The position numbers and the translations under genes are program-made. A model generated the notes under the pieces. It was not told where the DNA came from. It saw only the letters and a program-made list of their open reading frames with translations, and did not search any database. A stretch of 64,000 nt of DNA from Paragyromitra xinjiangensis (Eukaryota; Ascomycota; Pezizomycetes; Pezizales; Discinaceae), in the NCBI GenBank assembly GCA_038503065.1, contig JBCAMK010000013.1, positions 682,001 to 746,000 of the forward strand, given 5' to 3'. Positions 13,736 through 25,486 of the stretch are shown here, one piece after another. Position 1 is the stretch's first letter, and each line of letters begins with the position of its first letter.

Positions 13736-16589
13736 CTTGAAAGTGGGCTAGAATAGAGTGAGGAAGAAAGGGCTGGATATTCTGTCTGTTTGGACTTGAA
13801 ACATCGAGGGTTATGGTTCTCTTTAAATATTGTAGTTTTAACCCATGGAGGTTCGAGAGAACCTACTCAGGAATCATTGGTAACTGTCGTGTGTTCTCAA
13901 ACAAGTCGTTTGATTACTATAGTACCCCACTGTTAACCGCATTCATTTCGGTCTGAGATTAATGCAGGCACCATCTGGATGACCATCTAGCATGCAAAAT
14001 TGAGTTTTTTTCTCTTTCGCTAACAGTTGTGACCAAGTAGTTGGGGCTTTCCGGTCACACATGATGGCTAGCAAGGATATCTTGGGACTCGTGGAAACGT
14101 CTGGCTGGTGATATCATAAGGTAGTGATATTGGCTCAGGTACAAACTAGGGAAATAGTGGGGCGCCCACTCTCCTCCGTTAATCTTCGTGCCTGGAAGAA
14201 GAAAATATCCCAAAGTAGTTCGAGTTCCGAATTAATTTTTTTGAGCGAAGCACGTTGTTGAAGCATGTGACGCTAGGGTTTTAGCTGGGTTCATGATGCA
14301 GGTACATACGTCTACTTGAGGGCGAATTTACACAAAAGATAGTGGTTCTACTACGTATACTACACACGTATGTTTATCGGACTCGAGAATATTTCTGAAT
14401 TTTCAATTCAATTCGGTTTCAAGCTACTTCAGGGTTCCTTGGAAGGTTGCTACGTTGGCGTGTAGTTGTAACGTGCTAACTTTGCAATTACTATTAGGGA
14501 TGCTAGTCAATATTTCTACCAGGGGGACTTGCCATATTCCGAGATGAAGATGCTGAACAAACAGCCACAATCATCCTCTATCACTCATTCACGGAGAAGG
14601 GTGGTTGTTTGGGGTTGGTTGTAAAGTAGTTACGTTTTAATCTGGCCCGGGCTCTGATTGGCTACAGACACCGGCCTCTCATTACCGGTAACGCCGGTAG
14701 GGAAGCCGATACTTCGACAACCCAGTTCAACCAAAACAATCACGTTGGAAGGCTTCAACTAGGATAAAATTTTAACCATGTTTATCTCCACTAGAGATAC
14801 AGATATTTCACTCAGTTGAATACATGTAACTATGGCAGGTTATAGTACCGCGCAACCCATATTGCCTAGGGTTCCGATAGGCCGTGCGCGGCGCCAAAAC
14901 TGGTACTCCATCACGATGAAAGAGGCCTCGAGGGGTGTAAAGGTAACAAAGTAATTAGATCTCGCGAAATATCGGAATCGATTGCTCGAATGGGAAATAG
15001 AGAGAGGGGGATGAAGAAAATATCCCATGTATCTTGAGGTATTGCTGAAAGTTCTGGAGGCCCTCGTGAGGGCTCCAATACGGATATCTTACTCTTAATC
15101 ATGCAGCAGGTTCAACGGTGCCCAGGGCAGCTGAAAAAGTCATCGCCATCACCTGCTTGTAGAATACAAAGGAAGAAGCCGTTGCCGAGTGGTATCTGAC
15201 TGGGGATTCCTGATTCGCCAAGCTGTGGTTCATCAAATGGCTCTCACTGGTTGTTGCAAAGCAAGCGAGAAGCCTACTATTGGTGGAGTATTAGTGTAGG
15301 TTTAACGAAATCTAAGGCTGACAGCAAAGCTTAGCATTTGTGTAGACTGCCAAAGAATCTTACAGATAATCGAGTTACTTGAGTACTCATCCGACCCTCC
15401 TCCACGAAGCATGACCCGTCACTCGATCTTGAGCATAGCCCCTGCTTACTAGGCGCCTAATAGCTTGAAAGTAGCACGAGTCTGTCTGTAAATTTGCTTT
15501 GTATATTACAAGTTAAACTACATCGAACTGCAAATCTTGCCGTCAATGCTCATCCCGGTGAAATATTCCTAAGAAGCGGCTGTTATTTGTGTTTAGTTTA
15601 CGGATACTAATCAAGGTTTCTCTAGGCTAACTTAGCTTATATTTCACCAAGTTTTGCCCCATTTTTTGCCCAGTCAGTTTGGCTCAAATTGGGACCTGCA
15701 CCTGGACCTGGGTGCGAATCAAGGGACTGGGATAATATCCATGCAAGCAAGTTATAGTGAGCAGAGAGTAAATGTGTCAAAAGGACACTAGACGATGGGG
15801 ATTTTGCTCGCCGTCATAGAAATACGAAAAGAGTCCTGGAAGAGTAGGGTACTAAAGACTCACGTGCGCGAATGGTGACACGAACGCAAGTTATCTGTAA
15901 CCAAAATTATGAGTTAATTGAGTTTGGATAACAACGGAAGACATCCGTAACCTCCTGGAAACCTTGGTGCGAACCTTTACTAAAGGAACCTGTTGAAGTT
16001 TTCTCCGTGGGTCTCTGCGGCAATAAGGGATTCGGCTTGTTTGGTGGTGGGTCTAGACTAGCGAAAGTTATCTACTAGGCATCTCCAAAACAGAGTAACA
16101 ACCGAAAACCGCACCTGTCGGCCGTTTCAAGCACGATTTGGTTGTTTACTACTATAAATCTGGTATTTGTTACTGGCAGGTACCTTTGACGTTTATCCGG
16201 TGCTGAAGATGCTTCAACGTGATCACCAAAATCACCTGGCATTATATAAGATGTTCGTTATTGTCATCTTGATTTTTTTCCTTAAGCTCGTGAAAAACGC
16301 CTGCGATGACTCTGGGATACGTGTAGCCTCATGAGTTCTAGATTACGTCTCTATAGATGATTATTAACAAGAAACAAGAATAAAACCTTCCAGTTATATG
16401 AGTCTGCTAGTCACGTAATAATAGTGAGTTGTGGTTGGGGTCCTTAGTACTTGTGGAACGTCTTGCCTGATGGGTGTTATGTATGAGTCTTGGCAGCCGT
16501 GTAACCATTTCTATCCAGCTATCCACGTCTCCCCTCAACCTCGACATCACCCCTCCATTTACCAACCCCATCACCAAACATCAATAAAA
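13736..16589. other. Intergenic between GH16 gene and UMP1
   Basis: 2.85 kb without a credible gene. The longest frames (minus strand near 14840-15100) are about 60 codons and overlap each other in different frames. No terminal repeats were recognised. Confidence 0.5.
13815..13835 (-). promoter_or_regulatory. TATA-like box of the GH16 gene
   Basis: The complement reads ACAATATTTAAAGAG here, about 85-95 bases before the start codon at 13735. Position and sequence fit a core promoter for a regulated secreted enzyme; there is no other support. Confidence 0.35.
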
Positions 16590-17288
16590 ATGGTACCTTT
16601 CATTCACCTGTTTGCACTTTATCGATATCACGCGCACTAATACTACCCCACAGTCTCTCCGCATCGTCCCCGCACCCAAGCACGCCACACAGATCTCTAC
16701 CTCCAAGGGAGCTCCGAGTGTCCGTTCCATCCCTGATCCGATCCGTGAGGGCCTACACTCTGTGTCTGCCGACGTCAACGGACGACATCCGCTAGAGGCT
16801 AGACTAAAAAACTGGGATGAGACGCAGCAGGCGCTGAAGATGGAGGGTCTGATGAGGGTATATGGTGCGCAGGAACCGATCAGGAGGGGTATGGAGATGA
16901 AGATTAGCGGATCGGTTGGTCTTTCTTTTCTGGTGGATGGATGCGGGGGAATTTGTGATGGAGATCGGGGTGGGGATGGAGATGCTGATGAGACTACTGG
17001 GATAGGATTGGAGACCGATACAACTGGGTGGGCCTAGCAACTTCCATCTTGACATCTTGAACGGGAAGGACACCACTATCGAGTGGGAGGATATCTACAA
17101 GGGTATACTAAACACTCCTCCATCTATTATTCCCGCATCTTGCTATCTACTACTCTATTTACCGCAACGTCCACCTTTTCCCTCTCTAGCGAAGCTAACA
17201 TAAACCCCTCACTACAGGAACCGACAACACGGAGGAACTACCCGGTTTCCATGCCGAGATGGAATCAAAGTTGAAGATGAACTGGTAG
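16590..17288 (+). CDS. UMP1: Proteasome maturation factor UMP1 (POMP)
   Basis: Four exons, 16590-16592, 16654-16914, 17006-17102 and 17218-17288, give 143 aa, close to the 148 aa of yeast Ump1. Ump1 assists 20S proteasome half-mer joining and is degraded on maturation. Conserved blocks are SLRIVPAPKHAT at the N-terminus, HPLEARLKNWDETQ, EPIRRGMEMKI, DWRPIQLGGPSNFHLDIL, TIEWEDIYKG and the terminal PGFHAEMESKLKMNW. The first exon is just the ATG; the intron starts at the next base (GTACCT) and ends in CACAG, with a CACTAATAC branch site. Exon 2 to 3 joins GS to DWRP, skipping 91 bases that would otherwise destroy the conserved WRP-LGG block. All phases fit. Confidence 0.9.
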
Positions 17289-18077
17289 AGCTCTGTGAGC
17301 AAAGGGTGTACTTGTTAGACTTAGCTGGGTCAAACTGTTTTTTCCGGTCCCCTACTGTGACGCAATATCCGTCACATGCTGCCCCCCAAAAAGCTCAGTC
17401 ATTGCTGGTAGAAGTGTGAAATAATATTCCCACACTAGATTTTGATATTCACCGCTTGAGAAGCCTCTGGAAACTCTCACATGAGATTGTGATAGATTTA
17501 TCGGCGAGCATCGTCATGCATGCTCGTGCAGCAATCCCCAGCTGATCCAGAGGCTTTACGGCCTTACTTCGTTTATCTTCGGGGTTCAATGAGGTATTAT
17601 ACTTTTAGTGAAACATATTCCCCGGACACCGTGCTATGACTTGATGCCTTTTATCCTACAAGTCACGGCTAGGTTGTAGTCAATTCCCTAGGCTTCTTAA
17701 ATGATGAGATATGCTTTATGGAAACAAGATAATTGTGATATCAGATGAGCTGTAGGTGTTTATCAAGAACCAACCACAAGAAATATGACTGTTATACTCA
17801 GACTTGGGGTGGTCAAGGGAATTCCTTCAACCCCCCAAAAAACAGAAGAAAGATCGAGAGTTTACGTCTATGGATCCTTAAGCCCAGTTTTTTATTTTGA
17901 AGCTGCGCTCGTGATAGCAGAGAGAAGTAACTTGGCACAGTACTAATAACCACCATCCTTTCACTCACGCCCTTAATCATTATTCCCAGCGGTTGAAAGA
18001 CAAAAGACATGTAGAAAAAGTACGTCTAAGGGAGTATTCTTGGCAGATTCAAAACTACCACTCATAATGCACCAAAA
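17289..18077. other. Convergent 3' region between UMP1 and the APH-like gene
   Basis: No gene seen. It contains the 3' ends of two convergent genes. Confidence 0.5.
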
Positions 18078-19382
18078 TCATCTAAACAAACGAAGAAAAC
18101 TACCCCGAAACTGAGTCAATAGTCCAAATGCCCGGCCGTAGATTTTACGAACCGGCCCTCCTCCAACTTCCTTATAGAATTCCTTCCACTCATCAAAGAA
18201 AGCTTCTGCATCTCTCGCCTCGTGCGAAGCATTTACACCGTTGCTTGCAAATCCAAATAGTCTTCGAACGAGCCGGTAATGAGTTGAGTATGCATACTCA
18301 GTATAAGGAGTCCCCATAAGAGTATCAAACAACTTTTTTCTTGCCTGACGGTCAGGGTCACTCGGCAGTTCGCAAAGTACAGCTTCCTCTTCATCGTCAT
18401 TACTCCAATCAGACCAAATCCATGTTGGAGGGCGACAGGCTACAGCATAAGGTGCTAATACAGTCCCCTCCCAGTCGAGAATACCAGATATTTTCCACCC
18501 AGAGCCGTCTTCCTTAGAGACCAAGATATTTTGGGTATCAAAATCTGGATGAGATAGAACATAGTGATCTCCTTTCAATAAACCTAATTGCTCCATTTGC
18601 CAGGCAACCGTACGGAAGCGATCCATAAGCTCAATCTCACTCTGGCCTCGGTTCCATCTCAAGCCATATTCTTGCCAGCCGTCGAACTGGTCTGTGAGAA
18701 GCTTGTAGATTGATTTATGTTTCGCTAGACTGTCTCCGTCTCTGTGGGTATCTTCCGTGGTTTTGGTTATGAAGTCTACAATCCTGACTTCTGGCACCAG
18801 CTTCCCGTTCTCGGGATCGAGTACGAACTTGCCTGCGTCGAGTAAGCCTGGCAGGGAGGAATGAACTTTATGCATATCGAGAACAGCTTGGGCAAGCTGG
18901 CCGACAACAGAGAGTTTTTCGGCCTGTGAGAGCTCCCTGTATACATCGACCAACCGAACACCTGCTATCTTCAACTGCACATTGTAGACTTCGTTGAGTG
19001 GGTTGTCGCAGGTTAGATCGAACGCAGTCACTTCGGGCACAGGTATTGTGGGTGCGTTTTCTTGAACGAAACGCAAGGTTGCAAGTTCTGGTTCAATTCG
19101 TTCGCCTTCGAAGCGCGGAACTCGTAGAACGTACTGTTTAGCGACAATTTTATCTTCCGGAGTCTCCCTAGATCTATCTAGTATGGTGATGCCAGTGACT
19201 CGATTGGAACTACCACCATGTATACGGTCGATTGTGATGTTTTCGGGAGGTACATAGGGCCATAGAGTTGTGCATAGACCTCTGACACGATCTTTGAATG
19301 TCTCGAATGGCTCTTGCTCGTAAATGACGGTCGAAGTTTCGGTCTCGGCGGCTGAGACTTCTGAAGATATTGACCCCGGCAT
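18078..19382 (-). CDS. APH-family (aminoglycoside phosphotransferase-like) kinase
   Basis: Single exon, 434 aa, start codon at 19380-19382. The fold is that of small-molecule kinases related to protein kinases. The Brenner motif LSHPDFDTQNILV carries the catalytic Asp and the metal Asn, and ILDWEGT is the DFG equivalent. A Gly-rich loop-like GGSSNRVTGI near residue 56 and a lysine/valine segment (IVAKQYVLRVPR) near residue 85 complete the N-lobe. Such proteins are strongly expanded in filamentous fungi, where they may act on choline, sugars or unknown metabolites; antibiotic resistance should not be assumed. A TATA-like sequence lies on this strand near 19541-19550. Confidence 0.8.
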   Translation of the reverse strand: MPGSISSEVSAAETETSTVIYEQEPFETFKDRVRGLCTTLWPYVPPENITIDRIHGGSSNRVTGITILDRSRETPEDKIVAKQYVLRVPRFEGERIEPELATLRFVQENAPTIPVPEVTAFDLTCDNPLNEVYNVQLKIAGVRLVDVYRELSQAEKLSVVGQLAQAVLDMHKVHSSLPGLLDAGKFVLDPENGKLVPEVRIVDFITKTTEDTHRDGDSLAKHKSIYKLLTDQFDGWQEYGLRWNRGQSEIELMDRFRTVAWQMEQLGLLKGDHYVLSHPDFDTQNILVSKEDGSGWKISGILDWEGTVLAPYAVACRPPTWIWSDWSNDDEEEAVLCELPSDPDRQARKKLFDTLMGTPYTEYAYSTHYRLVRRLFGFASNGVNASHEARDAEAFFDEWKEFYKEVGGGPVRKIYGRAFGLLTQFRGSFLRLFR

Positions 19383-20729
19383 TGTACTCTATTCTAGTTT
19401 AGCTACATACACCCTGTTTAGATATGAGAGGAGATTACCTATTAGTTCGGTGGAAAACTACTGTATAGGTTCTATGGATGATTGATAGAAGGGTAGATTG
19501 ATGAATGGAGGAGGAAGAGACAATGTATAGGGGGTAAAGTTGATATAAAGTGTAGTGTAGGTAGGAATTTGAGATGTATCGAGCGATGTATGTTTCTTCT
19601 CACATCAAGATTTCTGGTTTTAAGCGTCGAGGGATTCGCGTGAATAGAGATCCCGACTTGCTACCAAATACATGTTTATGTGTTCGTGATGCGCGAATGG
19701 AAGCAGACAACGACGTCAGACAAAGAAAGCCGATAGAGAAGCTTGAAACCAATTCACAGACCCGCAGCTTAGTAAGTAAAGGTTTACCTATTATCCTCTT
19801 AGGGCTTAGGATAGTTTTCTCATGCTTTGTGTGTTTAGTAGTGTTTAAGGAAAACGGCTAAGGAGTGACACAAACATCGTGTGCTACATGTATTTCATAA
19901 GACGCCTACGAATCGTATCAGACTGAGCTTATCACATCTCACTAGTGAAAACTAGAGTCGTTTCTATAAATCATGCTACACATAAGACAAGTACACCCCC
20001 AGTTAAAACGAAACGCGAACAAAGAATTTAATAAGTCCGTGAATTTAAACCAAAACTAGTAAAGCCACGCAAGGAGCCTCTTAGGACAAACATGAATGGA
20101 GAAAATATACAAGATGAAGTACTACAGTATTAGCGAAGGGAAACACCCAGAGCTTGTGGGTGAGCTCGCTCGGTCAAAAAGTTCAGGCTCATAGGAATTT
20201 GCTAATGCCTACCTAAGATTCTTGGGTTTTTGATACTAAGACCCTGAGAAGGGGGAATTTTGCCTGTCATCTTGTAGGTTCGTCGTTTCACACTTCTTTG
20301 ATAGGGTCGCTGTCGTCGATCATAGGAAATCACCCATCACCCTTCATGGTCGAACTAGGACAAAAAGTCACTATTACCCTCATAGCTACCTATTAAGGGG
20401 TAAAGAATAATTTTGTTTCGTTGATATGTTTTGAAACCGTATATTCCATGCTGCTGTCATGATGGATCTGGAACCAGCAGTATATCCTCCCGCGGCCTTG
20501 GGAAATAGATCGTGATTTCCCATAAAAGCCTCAAGTCCCACTTGTCTAACTGTACTTCCATAGATTAAAACACCCTATACTTCATTATTATTTATCTTTC
20601 AACACTCAAAGTAGTTAAAAGCTCCCAGAGGAAAACTTACTCACCACGAAAAACTCAGACCCCTAAACCGCAAGCCCAAATTTTCCCATCCCCAAATCAA
20701 ACTAGATCGTTTTAAAAGCACTAATTACA
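19383..20729. other. Intergenic between the APH-like gene and the small Cys/His gene
   Basis: No credible gene; one 95-codon frame (19574-19861) has no recognisable content. A-rich toward the right end, where the promoter of the next small gene would lie. Confidence 0.45.
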
Positions 20730-20948
20730 ATGCCAGGTGGAGAAAAAGGAACCACAACACATCACTGCCCAATGAGGAGCAAGGGTAATTGTCGCACACA
20801 AAAAGGAGGGAAGCAGCATTGCAAAGCGCACCAAACAGTATGTCCGGATCACAATTGGGTTCATCTTCAGAAAGAAATATGTGTTAAGTGCGAGGCGGGC
20901 GTGAAGCCTAACCCCAGAAAAAACATGCCCATAATAAATGAGTGTTGA
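20730..20948 (+). CDS. Small Cys/His-rich putative zinc-binding protein
   Basis: An ORF of 72 aa with a good start context (ATTACAATG). Cys13, Cys21, Cys31, His34, Cys38, His41, His45, Cys51 and Cys54 are regularly spaced (CKAH, CPDHNWVH, CVKC) and could hold two zinc ions. There is no signal peptide, so it is unlikely to be a secreted effector. I recall small fungal proteins of similar layout (C..H then C-x2-H and a final C-x2-C) but cannot name a family. It stands alone between two long gene-free stretches. It could also be a fragment of a larger gene, though no neighbouring exon was found. Confidence 0.5.
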   Translation: MPGGEKGTTTHHCPMRSKGNCRTQKGGKQHCKAHQTVCPDHNWVHLQKEICVKCEAGVKPNPRKNMPIINEC

Positions 20949-23900
20949 GACATGAATGAATTGACAATCCTCGTATAAAGTACGTACATGACCCCCCCTT
21001 ATAGAATTGCTAAAACGCTGGCAAGCGCCAAGTATAGTGTCGGAAGAGATATTTTTGATTAAGAAATAGCAATTGGGAGGTGCTGGACACTAACTTTGAT
21101 AATTACATCTGCAATGAATTTTATTTAGTGAACTTAGTTTGAGTGATATTGTATGATAAACGAAATTAAGTGACAGGTGACATGAGTTTTAAGGTGTACC
21201 AGCCATAAAGGCTTATTATAAGAAAGTAAAAGTACTCTAGGCTGATAGTGTCAAAACCGAAACGATCGTCGTCCTAGGGCTACAGCATTAAATGATTAAA
21301 TGATGAAAAGTGTTGTTTTCGGCTCCTGCGTTTCGCTCCTAGCCCCGTCTTCCTCAAGCATCCATTCATTAAATACTCCTCCTATTACCACCAATAGATT
21401 CCTGATCAACCCAGACGAATCATTTCGCCTTCACCAACAAGTCTCTTGGCTAGCCCTCTTACTCCTGTGCTCTGGGCGGGAGTCTAATTCCACCGAACAA
21501 CAAGAGCTAAGTTGAGACGATTAAATAGTGAAGCTTATTCCCTACTTTTCATCATAACGCACTGGGACTTTTATCCACAGCATCCCCATGCCTGCATCAG
21601 GAAACGTAAGAAATGTCGCTTTGATCGCCCTTTGCTGGCACTGCGGGTATCGTTAATGATACAGTAAAATCACCCTATAAGGATATGAAATTAGAGTAAT
21701 CTCGTACCCTTATAAAGCAAATATCCTTGTATAAAAAGGCCCACGGCACCCAAGAATAGTTCTTGCCGAGACCGGGGTGCATATCCTCGTAAGCTAAATA
21801 CCTTACAGGGCGATTACTGTATCGGCTGAGAGATTGACCCTGGAACGGGTACCAAGGAAGTACCAATATAAACATGTAGTGTCCTCGGTGATGGCGGTAT
21901 TCCAACGCTAGTCAAGGGCCAATTACGATACCGGGGCCGGGGGGACAGGGAATAGTTTGACCGTAGATTTTGTAAAACTTCTAAGGGAGAATAGTATGAT
22001 ATGAGCTGCTTCCGTGGCTTTAGTGGCGATTTTCTGATACCCAGTTGGTGAGAAATTCTTCTTAGCCTCGTTTTTGTAATAACCCAGTGATGACACATCT
22101 ATTATTATCCCAGCGGGGGCGGGTTGCCTTAAGTCTGCCTGGTCACTGCGGAAGCTCGACTCTACTAGCTCAGAGATAATCTCCTCGACACTATTTCCTA
22201 CCCCAAACCATAACAACGGTGAAGCTATCGGCATCCTGCTATGTGCTTCCACTATGGGGCACAAAAATAAGCACCTTCAGGCTACCACAAATATCTGTAT
22301 AATCGTAGATACTCGCTGGGTACTAGCACCATTGCTTTCAAGCTGTTAGCAAGATTATATAGTTTCTCATCGGGACCACAATCGGGAATATCATCAGAGA
22401 TACCTCGCGCACCACCTCAAGGTAAATACTTCGCAAAGCCCAAGAGGACGATGACAGCGAGACTGCTTGTAAGTTGTGCCCGTCGATTGGTGGCTTACAA
22501 GCTCTTCCCCAACATTTTTTTCTGTCTCCTCCCGAGCAGTAGGTTTAGTTGAGATAGAAGATAGAAGAACTCCCGAAAGAGGCTGTAGCAAGGAGAGGCA
22601 TTATTGAACCGGAGTTCGCTGTTGTTGTGGACTAACAGTGTTTGTTGTTTCAGGGAGAAACAACGACGTGATATGTTGTCGACTGGTGTAATCTGATCCA
22701 TCTAATCTAACGCATTCTATACAACCCCAGAAAACAGGACCCCACCTTTCTTAGATGTTGCCGATCTGCAGTTGTCGATGATGATACTGTACCTTTAGAT
22801 TGTAGTTAATATCAACTACCTGTTAGTTTCACGTGACTAGGAAGCACAAAATATAAACCTGTATCCACTTTACCAAGTCGTGTGTTGACTTGGAAAGAAA
22901 TACTAGTGGAGGGCTCATAAATTAGGTATTTCATCACCAGGAAAGGAAAGATTATTAGTCAAACCTGCTAAATCTTATTACATCTTCTGCCGCTCCATAG
23001 CGGTGCATATTGGACGAGATACGCTTGTCTAACTAGGCTTTTGTCCCAGTACCATTTTCTCCACATTCCCAAAGATTCATTAACGGAATGTGAAATAATC
23101 AATTAATTAAGACAGGGATCCGAAGGGGATCAACACCTCACACCCACTTATTGTCATTGTTGCTACTAGTATATGCAGGGATGGATCTGAAGTGATTTGG
23201 TCAAAATCCACTTCATATATAGAGAAGGGATTCAATCATGTAGTTCTCGCCAGCGAGCGACACACAAGCTTAGTAGCAAGATGCAGGAGATAACCTTAAT
23301 ATGAACTAACTGACTGTAGTTTTATTTGATCTCAGGACCCTATACCTCTCGTTATAACCTCCTGGCCCCTTACCACCCCATGTAAGGGAGATCGACAGAA
23401 TTCGAGTCCGTACATATAAAACGAAAAGGAATGAAAGAGAGAAAAATACGACCCCAGAAAACTACCAATGCAACTCCTGTGCATTGATGAAAACTGCACG
23501 AAAAAAAGTTCCCCTCTCCTAGTAAATGAAACCACCATAATTTCCAGCCGTAACCCAAGTCGTTAAAATTCCAAAAAAAAGAACGCCCATAAAAGAGCCA
23601 ACTTAACAAAAGACAAATAAGAAATCCGTAAACAAACCGTTTTGCATTATCATCATTCATGATGCTGACCTTTTCCATCACACAATTCCGGGGATTTTCT
23701 ATCTGTGAACCCAAAACAAAAGAAAATGTAAAAAAATACCAGGAACAATATACCACCGATAATGTAAGATCTTTTAAAATGTTAGGATTGGAAGTAAAGC
23801 TCTCCGTAGGAACAGCCAGCGCGCTCGTCTACCTCTTTCAGAGTTTCATGCTTTCTGGCTATCCAACTTGCGAGACTTCGATTCTGAGGACTTGGTGACA

Positions 23901-24038
23901 GTGATATCGATAATCCCTCCGTAACAGATCCCAATCCAGCACTGGGTAATCCTTATGCCATCCTGGTCCAAGTAAAATAGACAGACGAATAGAAAATAAC
24001 AGCACTCAAACAAAAACATGAGGGTTTCCAAAACAAAC
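20949..24038. other. 3.1 kb gene-free stretch
   Basis: No gene supported. On the minus strand a 113-codon frame (21923-22264) and a 128-codon frame (23370-23756) exist but match nothing I know, and the latter lies in the 3' flank of the DUF2406 gene. Short repeats of an ATATCCT(T/C)GTA motif occur near 21670-21800. Confidence 0.45.
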
Positions 24039-25486
24039 TCAGTTTTTGCTGCCTCTCCGTTTAAACCAGCTCTTTCTTTTTTCTTTCTCAGGTTTTGCAT
24101 CTATCGGTGAACTCGCTGCATTGCCTAACGGTATCGGTTTTCGAGCGGTATTGACTGGCGAGGTTGGCACGTTTTGACTCATTTGTGCCTGGCCTGGTCT
24201 ATTGTAAGATTCCAGTGGGGCGATATTTTGAGAACTTTCGAACATCGCCTGGTCGCGGAATCCGAACGAACTCTGGCCAGAATTGCTTTTTGGTAATGGT
24301 TGATCCCGGACGCTTCCAAACCCGCTGGGGCCATCAGATCCGGCGCCTGATGAAGACGAGCCAGGATTGGTTACAGGGCTTTCACCGCCGCCATTGGAGG
24401 GGTAGTTATAGCCGTAGGGTTGGCTGGGGCCTCCAGGATTGGGGCCCTCAGAGTCGTAATTTGGATTATCGTAGTTTGGTCTTCTCGGTGGTCGTCCCAT
24501 GCGCTCAGAAGGCTGCCGAGGAAAGCCATAGCCCTGTGGCGGTCTTGCTGACCGCTCGTTCATGCTGCCATATCCTTGCTCAGACTCGCCATAACTATTA
24601 CGGTGTTAGAATTTCGCGAAGACTATCTTCTTCAACAGGGGCTGTACCTGTCATACCCTGATCTAGGAGTAGCAGAATTCGCGGAACGATTCGTATAATT
24701 TAGGGCATCGCCTTGTTGTCGACCCCGAGGGGGGTAATGGCCTCCAGCCGTTTCATATTGGCTTGCTATACAAAAAATTAGCAAACCACGAAACGAGTAA
24801 TCTAATGATAAAAAAGAATCGAACATTGTTGCTGCTGCTGAGGCTTCCAACTGCTCTCTACGGTATCTACCGTTTCTGACGAATGACCAGCGTTAGACAC
24901 GTTTCTCTCTGATCAGAAAGTTTCAGCCTCATTTAAGTCCAATTCACGCAGAAAAACCGTGCACCAAGGAGGGTGATAAATAAGTACCTACGTAGGACCC
25001 CCGATGCTCATCCTTGTAGATGGCGGCCTCAAATGCACGGATTGTTTCCAGCGGTCGCTCCCATCGATGTCTAGTGGGATTTGTCAAGTCCGGTTCAACT
25101 GTGGCGCAAGTATTAGCGCAAAAGCCCATCGAAGTCTAAATTCTTTTCCACGATTTTCCGTACCAATGTCGTTTCCAAATCGATCTTTGAATTTGAGAGC
25201 GGAGATGCCACGGGTGTGATTTTTGCCTTGATTTACCTGGACTGACTCGGGGAATTAATTGTTAGCAATTGACCGATCAAACAGCCTCGAAAGCGAAATT
25301 GTATTGGACCAATAATCCGAAAAAAGTAAACACCAACTCACAGGGCTCATCTTCGGTTATAGCTCTGGTAGGGTCCACATTTTTCGTCATTTTGCTCCTT
25401 CTCTTCTCTGACTGGCTAAGTTTGATATCCTGCTTTTTAGACCTGAAGCTCCAGGACCGAGAATGGCTTTTTGTCGAGGATGCCAT
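24039..25486 (-). CDS. DUF2406 family protein
   Basis: Six exons on the complement: 25342-25486, 25164-25241, 24988-25098, 24825-24875, 24648-24765 and 24039-24594, giving 352 aa. The core DLTNPTRHRWERPLETIRAF (about residues 76-95) is the signature of the fungal DUF2406 family (yeast members include YMR295C and YGR273C). Before it are DPTRAITEDEP and LKFKDRFGNDI, also typical. The tail is long, Pro/Gly/Ser-rich and disordered, and ends in a basic RKSWFKRRGSKN that resembles other family members. Function is unknown; yeast relatives are linked to the cell periphery. The exon 4 join gives a five-Gln run (KPQQQQQSSQYE). All junction phases agree. The exon 2 acceptor has an alternative a few bases away. 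Confidence 0.85.

Noticed and set aside
18078..19382. Reading the APH-like gene as an antibiotic-resistance gene
   Set aside because: APH-fold proteins are common and diverse in filamentous fungi; nothing here points to aminoglycosides.
21923..22264. 113-codon minus-strand frame of fairly protein-like composition
   Set aside because: No known motif, no neighbouring exons, and other frames overlap; not enough support.
23370..23756. 128-codon minus-strand frame rich in Phe and Trp
   Set aside because: Lies in the AT-rich 3' flank of the DUF2406 gene and looks like a chance frame in pyrimidine-rich DNA.
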